This document shows, in pieces, positions 1-5,684 of a stretch of DNA of 5,848 nucleotides. Below the pieces are notes generated by a model, which saw nothing but the letters and a program-made list of their open reading frames with translations, was not told where the DNA came from and searched no databases. Source of the stretch: an uncultured Anaerovibrio sp. (GTDB lineage Bacteria; Bacillota; Negativicutes; Selenomonadales; Selenomonadaceae); the NCBI GenBank assembly GCA_900768695.1, contig CAAGDY010000115.1:1-5848 (forward strand). Reading direction: 5' to 3'. The position numbers were made by a program, and so were the translations under genes. How positions within the stretch are numbered: the stretch's first letter is position 1; each line of letters opens with the position of its first letter.

Positions 1-129
1 AAGAAGCGCCTGGAGGAGTTCAAGAACTGCACTTCCTCTGCTGAGTGCCCTGTGGACGGCAAGCGGGCCGAGGCTGCCTTGCATCGCGCTATGGCGCGTC
101 TGACTGCTTCCGGCAATCCAATTGCATAA
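1..129 (+). CDS. atpC: ATP synthase F1 epsilon subunit, C-terminal fragment (partial, 5' end outside window)
   Basis: Frame 1 is open from the first base to a TAA at 127-129 and gives 42 residues. The segment GKRAEAALHRAMARLTASG matches the pattern of the last helix of bacterial F1 epsilon subunits, where an (I/V)D-x-x-RAE-x-AL-x-RA-x-x-RL motif is usual. The preceding KKRLEEF would be the first of the two C-terminal helices. In ATP synthase, epsilon sits in the central stalk and its C-terminal hairpin restrains ATP hydrolysis. The loop between the helices here carries two cysteines (NCTSSAECPVD), which is unusual. A terminator hairpin starts 30 nt after the stop, as expected if this is the last gene of an atp operon. 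The call rests on a short fragment, so another helical protein cannot be excluded. Confidence 0.72.
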   Translation, partial: KKRLEEFKNCTSSAECPVDGKRAEAALHRAMARLTASGNPIA

Positions 130-158
130 GGAACAGGCATTTATATAGTATAGCAATT

Positions 159-202
159 ATCGCAGTATGGAAGCTATGGGCTTCTGTACTGCGATTTTTT
201 TT
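159..202 (+). terminator. Rho-independent terminator after the atpC-like gene
   Basis: The arms 159-174 and 180-195 form a 16-bp stem with two G-U wobbles and no mismatch. The outer nine pairs are perfect (ATCGCAGTA / TACTGCGAT). The loop is TATGG at 175-179, and the run of eight T at 195-202 completes a classical intrinsic terminator. It lies 30 nt after the TAA at 129. Confidence 0.9.
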
Positions 203-213
203 CGTATGGTTAT

Positions 214-263
214 AAAAATCCCCTGCTGCTTCTGCGTTGGCAGATATGCAGCAGGGGATTTTT
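214..263. terminator. Bidirectional Rho-independent terminator between convergent genes
   Basis: The arms 214-229 and 248-263 are perfectly complementary over 16 bp, beginning AAAAATCCCCTGCTGC. Inside the loop a second 5-bp stem (231-235 with 240-244) can form. The stem base is A5 on one side and T5 on the other, so the transcript ends in a U run on either strand. It lies 30 nt past the stop of the minus-strand gene at 293, which it most likely terminates. On the plus strand it backs up the terminator at 159-202. Confidence 0.88.
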
Positions 264-292
264 GTCTGGTTGATTGCTTGCCGTGCGGCGAT

Positions 293-628
293 TTAGCCGA
301 AGAACTGATTGTACATGCTCAGTCCCAGCAGGCAGATGGATGCCAGCATCAGGGCGGAGCTGATGGCGATGAGGGCCTTGCGCACCTTGTCGCTGAACTC
401 CATGCGCCGGTTGATGTAGACAATCACCATGCCCACGAACATCGCACCGTACATGCCGCGGCCGATGCCGTCCATGTTGCTCCAGGCCAGCACCAGAATC
501 ACCAGCGTTACGGCGATAAGCACCAGCAGCAGGGCATCGCGGCTGGCCTTCGGCTTCAGGTCAGCCTTTGGCTTGTCATCCTCCTTGGGATGGATTTTAT
601 TCTGAATTTTTTTGTACTGGGTTGCCAT
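293..628 (-). CDS. Hypothetical small integral membrane protein (111 aa, three TM segments)
   Basis: I do not recognise a family. The chosen ATG (628-626) has GAAGAGG at 643-637, 8 nt upstream. The longer reading frame up to 799 would run through the promoter and leader and has no such signal. Residues 1-31 are hydrophilic and lysine-rich, probably cytoplasmic. Hydrophobic segments lie at about 32-49, 56-73 and 85-106. The first loop holds NMDGIGRGMYG, and the second is short and basic (INRRMEFSDKVRK), which suits an inside location. The protein ends ...YNQFFG. There is no signal-peptide cleavage pattern and no catalytic motif. The gene is monocistronic, with its own promoter (785-758) and a strong terminator (263-214). 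It is convergent with the atpC-like gene and divergent from the regulator at 868. Hydropathy, a clean start and flanking signals make it a credible gene, but its function is unknown. Confidence 0.82.
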   Translation of the reverse strand: MATQYKKIQNKIHPKEDDKPKADLKPKASRDALLLVLIAVTLVILVLAWSNMDGIGRGMYGAMFVGMVIVYINRRMEFSDKVRKALIAISSALMLASICLLGLSMYNQFFG

Positions 629-751
629 TTTGTATACCTCTTCCCTTTCATAAGACCTTTTTGCACTATTTTCAGGCCGTCGCCCCATAGATGCACGACT
701 GCACAGCTTTACAGCCGCCCGCCGGCTTTTCGGCAATGACACAAAAACAGC
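629..751 (-). promoter_or_regulatory. Possible structured 5' leader of the minus-strand membrane protein gene
   Basis: If transcription starts about 7 nt past the -10 at 758, the mRNA has a leader of about 120 nt. Read on the minus strand, it offers a short hairpin at 734-721 (GCCG / CGGC), a 5-bp CGGCT/AGCTG stem capped by a GNRA-type GTAA loop (717-704), and a GTCGT/GCGAC pairing (699-695 with 683-679). I could not match these to a known riboswitch consensus. The stems are short and may be chance. Confidence 0.25.
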
Positions 752-757
752 AAGACC

Positions 758-785
758 ATTATAACATAATTCACAGCAGTGTAAA
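758..785 (-). promoter_or_regulatory. Sigma70-type promoter for the minus-strand membrane protein gene
   Basis: On the minus strand, TTTACA (785-780; 5 of 6 to TTGACA) lies 16 nt upstream of a perfect TATAAT (763-758). A TGT immediately precedes the -10, which gives an extended -10 element. The expected transcription start is near 751. Confidence 0.75.
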
Positions 786-794
786 ATAAGAGAG

Positions 795-811
795 TGCAAA
801 ATAAATTTGCA
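795..811. promoter_or_regulatory. Perfect palindrome TGCAAA-N5-TTTGCA, candidate operator
   Basis: The two 6-nt arms, 795-800 and 806-811, are exact inverted repeats around ATAAA. The site lies between the divergent promoters and overlaps the predicted -35 region of the regulator gene at 868. That is the usual place for an autoregulatory operator. The binding protein is unknown. Confidence 0.45.
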
Positions 812-835
812 GTAGAAAACCTGTGATGATAGAAT
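807..835 (+). promoter_or_regulatory. Candidate promoter for the regulator operon
   Basis: TAGAAT (830-835; 5 of 6 to TATAAT) is preceded by TGA, forming an extended -10. It stands 17 nt downstream of TTGCAG (807-812), a weak -35 matching only the TTG. A weak -35 with an extended -10 suits a regulated promoter. The nearest TGC-type spacing here does not give a convincing sigma-54 -24/-12 pair. Confidence 0.45.
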
Positions 836-867
836 AAGGAGTGTAAAGTGAAGGGAAGGATGTTACA

Positions 868-2796
868 ATGATAAGAGGGCCGCGCAGCCGCGAAAAGTTA
901 AAGGCTTACTATGATTCATATATAAATACAGGCAGGCTGGACCCTAACGTCAACCCGGAGGTGGCGGCATCCTGGGCGAAGAGCCGCAGGCACGGCGCAC
1001 CGACAGACAGAATCCATACAGATCACAGGCTGTCCAGGGAGGAGTTTGCCACCAGGCAGAGGCTGCACAAGGAGGCTATCACCTACCTGCGCCATCTGAC
1101 CAACAATCTGCGTGATTTTTTCAAGGAATACGATATCAGCCTTCTGCTTCTGGATGAGGAGTGCGTCATTCTGAAGAGCTACACCATGCCCTTTTATCAG
1201 ATGACGCCGGGGGAAATCGAGGGCGTCAGGGTCGGTGTGGAGGAAATAGGCACCAGCAGCGTCAGCATGGCCTATGACCTGCAGCAGCCCTTCTGGCTGT
1301 TCGGGCCGGAGATGTGGGTGCAGGATTCCCACGAGAGTGATGCCTGCTCGGCACCGATTTTCGTGGATCAGAAGATGCGCTACATCATCACCATGGTGGG
1401 CATGCACTATCAGAATATGCCACAGGAGGCGGTGATGGCGGTTCTGAAGACCCTGAGCTACGGTCTGGAGAACTACCTGCAGCAGCAGATACGCCTCAAG
1501 GCCCAGGAGGCCATACTGGATGTGATTCCCTTTGCCGTCTACCATGTGCAGGAGGGTTCGGAGGTGGCCTACGCCAACAAGCTGGGCATGCAGAGGCTGA
1601 AGAAAATCGGCATCGGCAGGAAGGACAGCAACGGCTTTGGCACCAGGCTCAGCGACGTGGTGATGAACTACCGCCACACGCCTATATACTCCGGCTTTCA
1701 GGGGGTTCCCAGCCACAACAGGGAGGTCACCTGGATTACTCCCAGCAGGACCTACGAGGATATCACCACGGTGGTTCCCTTTGAGCGGGATAGCGAGGAT
1801 GTGGTACAAAGCGTGGTGGCCATCTCCATGCCCATTGAGGATTTGCGTACCATGGTGGCACATGCGGCTGGGTTTACGGCCAAATACAGCCTGAGTTCTA
1901 TGGTGTGTGCCAGCGGGGCCTTCAGCTCCGTCAAGGACAAGGCCCAGCGGCTGGCCAAGGGCCGGAACCACATTCTGCTGCAGGGGGAGAGCGGCACGGG
2001 CAAGCAGCGCATGGCTCACGGCATACATCAGGCCAGTCCCTTTGCCACCGGGCCTTTTATTACCCTGCACTGCGGCGATGTGACACCGGAGATTCTGGAG
2101 CAGGAGATTTTTGGCGTCAGCGTCAGCCGGGAGGTCAGTCATCCCGGCAAGCTGGAGCTGGCCTCCGGAGGTACCCTCTTCATCGACGAGGTGGAGAAAA
2201 TGCCGCTGGATATAGCCAGGGAGCTGGCCGCCTCTCTGACCACCATGGAGTCCAGCCGTATCGGGGAGGACACCAGCCGTCCCATCAACGTGCGGCTGGT
2301 GGCAGCCTGTGATACGGAGCTGAGGCGCCTGACGGAGCGGGGAAGCTTTGACAGCGCCCTCTACGGGGTGCTGTCCCACAGCATCATCCGCATACCGCCT
2401 CTCAGAAACCGCAAGGAGGATATCGGGGTGCTGGGCGAGCATATACTTGCCGAGCTGGCCGGACTGCACCAGTCAAAGGGCAAAACTCTGGCACAGGATG
2501 CGGTGGATTTTCTGATGACCTACGAATGGCCGGGGAACATCAAGCAGCTGCAGAACGTGATAGAGCATGCCTTTTTCCGCACCGCAGGCGATGTTATCCA
2601 TGCAGAGGATATCAACCTCTTCGGGGATATTACCCTGGATGCCCGCTGGAAGGAGGACAAGGAGGTATTTATCAAAGTATGGCGCGTGGCGGGGGGCAAT
2701 ATCAGCCGTCTGTCTACACTGCTCCATGTGAGCCGCGTTACGCTTTACAGATACCTGAAGAAATACGGCCTGGACAAGAATAAGATTGACACATAA
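868..2796 (+). CDS. AcoR-type GAF-PAS-AAA+-Fis transcriptional regulator with degenerate sigma-54 activation motifs
   Basis: This 642-residue protein has the layout of sigma-54 enhancer-binding proteins of the AcoR/DhaR group. An N-terminal SW-x-x-S-x-x-x-GAP motif (35-44) leads into a GAF-type sensor (about 75-205, with the typical DACSAPI at 158-164). A PAS-like segment (about 214-325), an AAA+ core (about 340-570) and a Fis-type helix-turn-helix (about 600-635) follow. Walker A is intact (GESGTGK, 373-379), as is Walker B (GGTLFIDE, 434-441). However, the GAFTGA loop expected after IFG (414-416) is absent and the loop is about four residues short. The two arginine-finger positions read FDSALYGVL (494-502) where FRxDLxxRL is usual. 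Sensor II has Lys559 (GNIKQL) instead of Arg. It may bind nucleotide and DNA but is unlikely to remodel sigma-54 polymerase in the ordinary way. The ATG has GGGAAGGA 7 nt upstream. The inducer is unknown. Confidence 0.9.
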   Translation: MIRGPRSREKLKAYYDSYINTGRLDPNVNPEVAASWAKSRRHGAPTDRIHTDHRLSREEFATRQRLHKEAITYLRHLTNNLRDFFKEYDISLLLLDEECVILKSYTMPFYQMTPGEIEGVRVGVEEIGTSSVSMAYDLQQPFWLFGPEMWVQDSHESDACSAPIFVDQKMRYIITMVGMHYQNMPQEAVMAVLKTLSYGLENYLQQQIRLKAQEAILDVIPFAVYHVQEGSEVAYANKLGMQRLKKIGIGRKDSNGFGTRLSDVVMNYRHTPIYSGFQGVPSHNREVTWITPSRTYEDITTVVPFERDSEDVVQSVVAISMPIEDLRTMVAHAAGFTAKYSLSSMVCASGAFSSVKDKAQRLAKGRNHILLQGESGTGKQRMAHGIHQASPFATGPFITLHCGDVTPEILEQEIFGVSVSREVSHPGKLELASGGTLFIDEVEKMPLDIARELAASLTTMESSRIGEDTSRPINVRLVAACDTELRRLTERGSFDSALYGVLSHSIIRIPPLRNRKEDIGVLGEHILAELAGLHQSKGKTLAQDAVDFLMTYEWPGNIKQLQNVIEHAFFRTAGDVIHAEDINLFGDITLDARWKEDKEVFIKVWRVAGGNISRLSTLLHVSRVTLYRYLKKYGLDKNKIDT

Positions 2797-2819
2797 TATA
2801 CAGATGAGATTCAGCTTTG

Positions 2820-2826
2820 AGGAGGA
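2820..2826 (+). promoter_or_regulatory. Ribosome binding site fixing the trmB start
   Basis: AGGAGGA is a near-perfect Shine-Dalgarno sequence and ends 5 nt before the GTG at 2832. Any start upstream (for example the TTG at 2817) would translate the Shine-Dalgarno itself into the odd residues RRK, so the GTG is preferred. Confidence 0.88.
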
Positions 2827-2831
2827 AACTT

Positions 2832-3482
2832 GTGCGTTTAAGAAGAAAACCCTGGGTGGATGAAGCAATCCATGATTTTGATGATTTTGTATTTCCAAAG
2901 GACAGGCCGGCCGGCGAGGAGCAGAAGGGCCGCTGGCGGCAGGTATTTGGCAGGGAGGGCAGGCTCTATGTGGAGCTGGGCACCGGCAAGGGTGATTTTA
3001 TCAGCCAGCTGGCCCTCCGGCATCCGGATGTAAACTTTATCGGTATCGAGGCACAGCAGGATGTACTGTATTCTGCGGCCAAAAAGGTGCGGGAGTTGGG
3101 ACTGACCAACGTAAAGCTTTTGGTGTTTGATATCAACAACATTGAAAGCATTTTTGCCGAGCATGAGGTTGACCAGTTCTATATCAACTTTTGCGACCAG
3201 TGGCCAAAGGCGCGCCATGCCAAGAGGCGGCTCACTCATGCAGGCTTCCTGCGCCGTTATGACAGGCTGCTGAAAAAGCCGGGCCGCCTGATTTTCAAGA
3301 CTGATAACCGCCCGCTGTTCGATTTTTCCCTGGAGCAGTTTCAGGAGGCGGGGCTGGCCGTGGAGGATGTTTCCTTTGACCTGCACGGTGAAAACCGCCC
3401 TGACAACATTATGACCGAGTACGAGCGGAAATTCAGCGGTTTTGGTGAGAAGATAAACAGATGTGAGGTCGTGTTCTCTTGA
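2832..3482 (+). CDS. trmB: tRNA (guanine-N7-)-methyltransferase TrmB
   Basis: TrmB uses S-adenosylmethionine to methylate N7 of G46 in the variable loop of tRNAs; it is a cytoplasmic enzyme. Starting at GTG, the protein has 216 residues, normal for the family, and begins MRLRRKPW, the usual TrmB N terminus. The SAM-binding motif I is VELGTGKGDF (47-56), followed by the acidic motif II FIGIEA (69-74). The hallmark substrate motif appears as FCDQWPKARHAKRRLT (120-135), where most members have SDPWPK-x-RH. Asp122, Lys126, Arg128 and His129 are kept, but Ser and Pro are replaced by Cys121 and Gln123. FKTDN (155-159) and TEYERKFSGFG (195-205) complete the C-terminal signature. The gene starts 35 nt after the regulator's stop, with no terminator between, and its TGA overlaps the TTG of the next gene. 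It probably depends on the regulator promoter, and the functional link to the regulator is unclear. Confidence 0.95.
   Translation: MRLRRKPWVDEAIHDFDDFVFPKDRPAGEEQKGRWRQVFGREGRLYVELGTGKGDFISQLALRHPDVNFIGIEAQQDVLYSAAKKVRELGLTNVKLLVFDINNIESIFAEHEVDQFYINFCDQWPKARHAKRRLTHAGFLRRYDRLLKKPGRLIFKTDNRPLFDFSLEQFQEAGLAVEDVSFDLHGENRPDNIMTEYERKFSGFGEKINRCEVVFS
3465..3469 (+). promoter_or_regulatory. Ribosome binding site supporting the TTG start of ftsW
   Basis: GAGGT lies inside the end of trmB, 9 nt before TTG 3479-3481. That TTG overlaps the trmB TGA (TTGA), a layout typical of translational coupling. A GTG at 3494 is an alternative start but has a poorer Shine-Dalgarno match. Confidence 0.6.
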
Positions 3483-4699
3483 AGACGTTACGTGTGCCAA
3501 AAAGAAGGGTTCCCTGGAACAGCAGTCATGAGGCCATAGTCTGGCTGATGGTTGTCCTGCTGGTGGTGGGGATGGTAAATGTTTTCAGCTCCACCTTTAT
3601 CACGGCAGAAAACGAGAACAGTGCGCCCTATGCCTATCTGATGAAGCACATGGTCAGCATGCTGATAGGCTTCGGGCTGTTTGCCATGTCATGGCGGGTG
3701 GACTATCACAAGTGGCGTGATTGGCTGGGGCCTGTAACCATCGGCGTGGGAGCATTGCTGATTTTTGTGCTGGTGGCAGGTACGGCAGTCAATGGCGCCA
3801 AAAGATGGGTTTATCTGGGGGCGTTTTCCTTCCAGCCGGCGGAGTTTGCCAAGATATGCAGTGTGATGATAGCTGCCTACATCCTGTCCTATCGGGTGGA
3901 ACGCAAGCTGCCCATCAATATATTCAACAAGCAGTATGGCATCATTGTAGGGCTTTTTGTGCTGGTGGAGCTGGAGCCGGATATGGGAACGGCCTGCGTT
4001 ATTCTGGGAATCCCCCTCTGCATGCTGTGGATGGCCGGGCTGAAAAGCTACAAGCTGCACCGGCTCATCATGCTGTGCCTGGGGGCAGTGGTGGCTATGT
4101 GCATCTACCAGCCCTACCGCCTGCAGCGCATCAAGGTCATGCTTGATCCCTGGTCTGATGCTCAGGGCATCGGCTATCAGACAGTGCAGTCCGTGACGGC
4201 CATTGGCTCCGGCGGCTTCTGGGGCATGGGACTGGGGCAGGGACTGGCCAAATACGCCTATCTGCCGGAGGCCCATACGGACTTTGCCTTTGCCGTTTTC
4301 TGCCAGGAGAATGGCTTTATGCTGGTACTGCCGGTGCTTTTGCTGTACGCCGCCTTTGCCTACTACGCCGTGCGCATAGCCAGGGATGCCTACGATGCCT
4401 ATGGCCAGCTTCTGGCGGGGGGCATCATGCTTCTGGTGACCGGGCAGGCGGTGGTGAACATCGCCATGGTAGCGGGCTGTTTTCCTGTGGTGGGGGTGCC
4501 GTTGCCCTTTATCAGCTATGGCGGCACATCACTGATGATGACCATGTTTTCCGTGGGGGTCATGGTGAATATAGGCCGCTACAGCACCGCAAGGCAAAAA
4601 AAAGACAAGCTGGAGGCGCTGAAAAAGAAAAACCAGAAGAATCACGAGGCGGCTCTGGCCTCAAGTCCTGTGAGGCCGCGCCTGCAGAGGATAAAGTAG
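3479..4699 (+). CDS. ftsW: FtsW/SpoVE-type SEDS peptidoglycan glycosyltransferase
   Basis: SEDS proteins are multi-pass inner-membrane enzymes that polymerise lipid II into glycan strands together with a class B penicillin-binding protein; FtsW does so at the septum. The 406 residues contain about ten hydrophobic segments. Family landmarks in order are VNGAKRWVYLG (104-114), FSFQPAEFAK (116-125), EPDMGT (166-171), GIGYQTVQS (230-238), AIGSGGFWGMGLG (241-253), YLPEAHTDFAFA (261-272) and GVPLPFISYGGTS (339-351). Asp268 of HTDF is the invariant acidic residue thought to be essential for polymerisation. The YLPEAHTDF wording and the GLGQG-x-x-K stretch favour FtsW/SpoVE over RodA, but homology searching would be needed to separate them firmly. 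After the last membrane segment there is a lysine-rich cytoplasmic tail (371-406). It is translated from a TTG overlapping the trmB stop, so it is probably co-expressed with trmB. No partner PBP or mur gene is in view. Confidence 0.9.
   Translation: MKTLRVPKRRVPWNSSHEAIVWLMVVLLVVGMVNVFSSTFITAENENSAPYAYLMKHMVSMLIGFGLFAMSWRVDYHKWRDWLGPVTIGVGALLIFVLVAGTAVNGAKRWVYLGAFSFQPAEFAKICSVMIAAYILSYRVERKLPINIFNKQYGIIVGLFVLVELEPDMGTACVILGIPLCMLWMAGLKSYKLHRLIMLCLGAVVAMCIYQPYRLQRIKVMLDPWSDAQGIGYQTVQSVTAIGSGGFWGMGLGQGLAKYAYLPEAHTDFAFAVFCQENGFMLVLPVLLLYAAFAYYAVRIARDAYDAYGQLLAGGIMLLVTGQAVVNIAMVAGCFPVVGVPLPFISYGGTSLMMTMFSVGVMVNIGRYSTARQKKDKLEALKKKNQKNHEAALASSPVRPRLQRIK
4657..4677 (+). repeat. GC-rich inverted repeat at the 3' end of ftsW
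   Basis: GGCCTCA (4657-4663) and TGAGGCC (4671-4677) form a perfect 7-bp stem with a 7-nt loop, ending 22 nt before the end of the ftsW stop codon. No T run follows, so it is not an intrinsic terminator. It could affect mRNA processing or pausing, or be coincidental. Confidence 0.4.
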
Positions 4700-4708
4700 G
4701 CATCGGGG

Positions 4709-4821
4709 AATTGCTTGCACAATGATTTGATTGCACAGAAGAATTGCTTGCAAAATGAATGGTTTGCACAAGCATTTGCTTGCATAATGATTTGCTTGCA
4801 CAAGGAATTGATTGTACAGAG
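4709..4821 (+). repeat. Array of seven degenerate 15-17-nt tandem repeats between ftsW and the kinase gene
   Basis: The units start at 4709, 4725, 4742, 4759, 4774, 4790 and 4806. The consensus is about AWTTGCTTGCACAATG, and every unit except the fourth contains TTG(C/A)TTG(C/T)A. The units have diverged by several bases each, and their lengths vary by one base either way, so this is not a fresh slippage product. The array fills most of the 150-nt spacer between the ftsW TAG and the kinase ATG. I find no convincing promoter in it: a TTGCTT/TACAGA pair at 4792-4820 is weak, and CATAAT at 4783 lacks a -35. The roughly 16-nt period is not a whole number of helical turns. Possible roles are binding of an unknown protein or a degenerate satellite. 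Confidence 0.9.
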
Positions 4822-4829
4822 AGCTGACT

Positions 4830-4850
4830 ATGAAAAGAGCTAATGAATAA
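4830..4850 (+). CDS. Possible six-codon leader ORF overlapping the kinase start
   Basis: ATG AAA AGA GCT AAT GAA TAA encodes MKRANE. Its TAA (4848-4850) shares one base with the ATG of the kinase gene (TAATG), the classic termination-reinitiation arrangement. A purine-rich GAGAG at 4819-4823 lies 6 nt upstream of the leader ATG, while the kinase ATG itself has only a weak AAGAG. An ORF this short occurs easily by chance, so confidence is low. Confidence 0.25.
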   Translation: MKRANE

Positions 4851-5683
4851 TGACGAAAAAAAGACAGAAGCGCATTGCGCTGATTAATGATATGACGGGC
4901 TTTGGCCGTTGCTCCATCGCCGTGGAGCTGCCCCTGATTTCCGCCATGAGGATACAGGCCTGTCCGCTGCCTACGGCTATATTGTCCGTGCATACGGGCT
5001 TTCCGGAGCATTACATTGACGATTATACGGACAGGATGCGGCCGTACATGGAAAACTGGGCGGTGAACGGGCTGGAGTTTGACGGCATCTGCACCGGTTT
5101 TCTAGGCTCCGTGGAGCAGATTAACATTGTGGAGGAGTTTGTTCAGCGGTTTAAGCAGTCCTTTACCCGCGTGATGGTGGACCCGGTGATGGGTGACTAT
5201 GGCAGGCTGTATTCCTCCTATACGCCGGAGATATGTCAGGAGATGAAGCGGCTTTTAAAGCATGCGGATCTGGTGACGCCGAACCTGACGGAGGCCTGCC
5301 GCCTGCTGGATGTGGAGTACCCTGAGAACGGCGTTATCAGCGAGGATGAGCTGGCGGTGATGGCCAGAGGGCTGGCGGAGCGCGGCCCGGCTCAGGTGGT
5401 GATTACCGGCTTGCAGGGGGACGGCCAGGTGCTGAACTTTGTCTACGAGAAAAACGGCAGTCATTCCGTGGTGCGGGAGCCAAAAATCGGCGGTGACCGC
5501 TCCGGCACAGGGGATGCCTTTGCCGCCATTGTGGCCGGCGGGCTGGTCAACGGACTTTCCCTGCAGGAATCCGTAGAAAAGGCGGCAGGGTTTATTACCA
5601 GGGCGCTCCGCTATACGGTGGAGCTGGATTTGCCGTGGAACTACGGCCTGGCCTTCGAGGAGTACCTGACGGAGCTGAATTAA
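4850..5683 (+). CDS. pdxY: Pyridoxal/pyridoxamine kinase (PdxY-like, ribokinase superfamily)
   Basis: The enzyme phosphorylates B6 vitamers with ATP in the cytoplasmic salvage route to pyridoxal 5'-phosphate. The 277-residue length fits the PdxK/PdxY family (about 280-290). The N terminus RIALINDMTGFGRCS (8-22) has the family's substrate-binding strand and turn. HTGFPEH (48-54), TGFLGS (82-87) and DPVMGDYGRLY (111-121) follow in the expected order, as do LVTPNLTEA (141-149), VVITG (183-187) and the anion-hole and catalytic-base motif RSGTGD (217-222, base Asp222). The family resemblance is to the pyridoxamine kinase branch common in Firmicutes; ThiD-type hydroxymethylpyrimidine kinase is less likely because of the GFLGS and DPVMGD context. 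In-frame TAA and TGA codons at 4841-4846 rule out a start further upstream. The Shine-Dalgarno is weak (AAGAG ending 10 nt away). The gene follows the tandem repeat array and is followed by the heptamer array. Confidence 0.9.
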   Translation: MTKKRQKRIALINDMTGFGRCSIAVELPLISAMRIQACPLPTAILSVHTGFPEHYIDDYTDRMRPYMENWAVNGLEFDGICTGFLGSVEQINIVEEFVQRFKQSFTRVMVDPVMGDYGRLYSSYTPEICQEMKRLLKHADLVTPNLTEACRLLDVEYPENGVISEDELAVMARGLAERGPAQVVITGLQGDGQVLNFVYEKNGSHSVVREPKIGGDRSGTGDAFAAIVAGGLVNGLSLQESVEKAAGFITRALRYTVELDLPWNYGLAFEEYLTELN

Positions 5684-5684
5684 T

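Noticed and set aside
167..739. 190-codon plus-strand open frame over the terminators and the membrane protein gene
   Set aside because: It runs through two terminator hairpins and antisense to a better-supported gene, with His/Gln-rich shadow composition and no ribosome binding site.
629..799. Upstream extension of the minus-strand membrane protein gene to an ATG at 799
   Set aside because: It would place coding sequence over an extended -10 promoter and the leader. The internal ATG at 628 has a clear Shine-Dalgarno, and the extra 57 residues look unlike a protein.
795..815. Sigma-54 (-24/-12) promoter before the regulator
   Set aside because: TTTGC could be a -12 element, but there is no GG-containing -24 element at the required distance, and an extended -10 is present nearby.
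916..2469. Long 517-codon open frame on the minus strand opposite the regulator gene
   Set aside because: It lies wholly opposite a gene with clear domain motifs. The translation is low-complexity, rich in His, Gln, Gly and Leu, and shows no motifs. It reflects the codon bias of the real gene.
4657..4677. Intrinsic terminator at the end of ftsW
   Set aside because: The 7-bp stem is GC-rich but is followed by GCGCCTGCAG rather than a T run, and it lies inside the coding sequence.
4709..4821. CRISPR-like array
   Set aside because: The units are 15-17 nt, directly adjacent and degenerate, with no unique spacers and no cas genes in view.
4661..5011. Minus-strand 116-codon open frame across the tandem repeats
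   Set aside because: The apparent peptide repeats are just the DNA repeat read in frame. It overlaps the kinase gene antisense and lacks a ribosome binding site.
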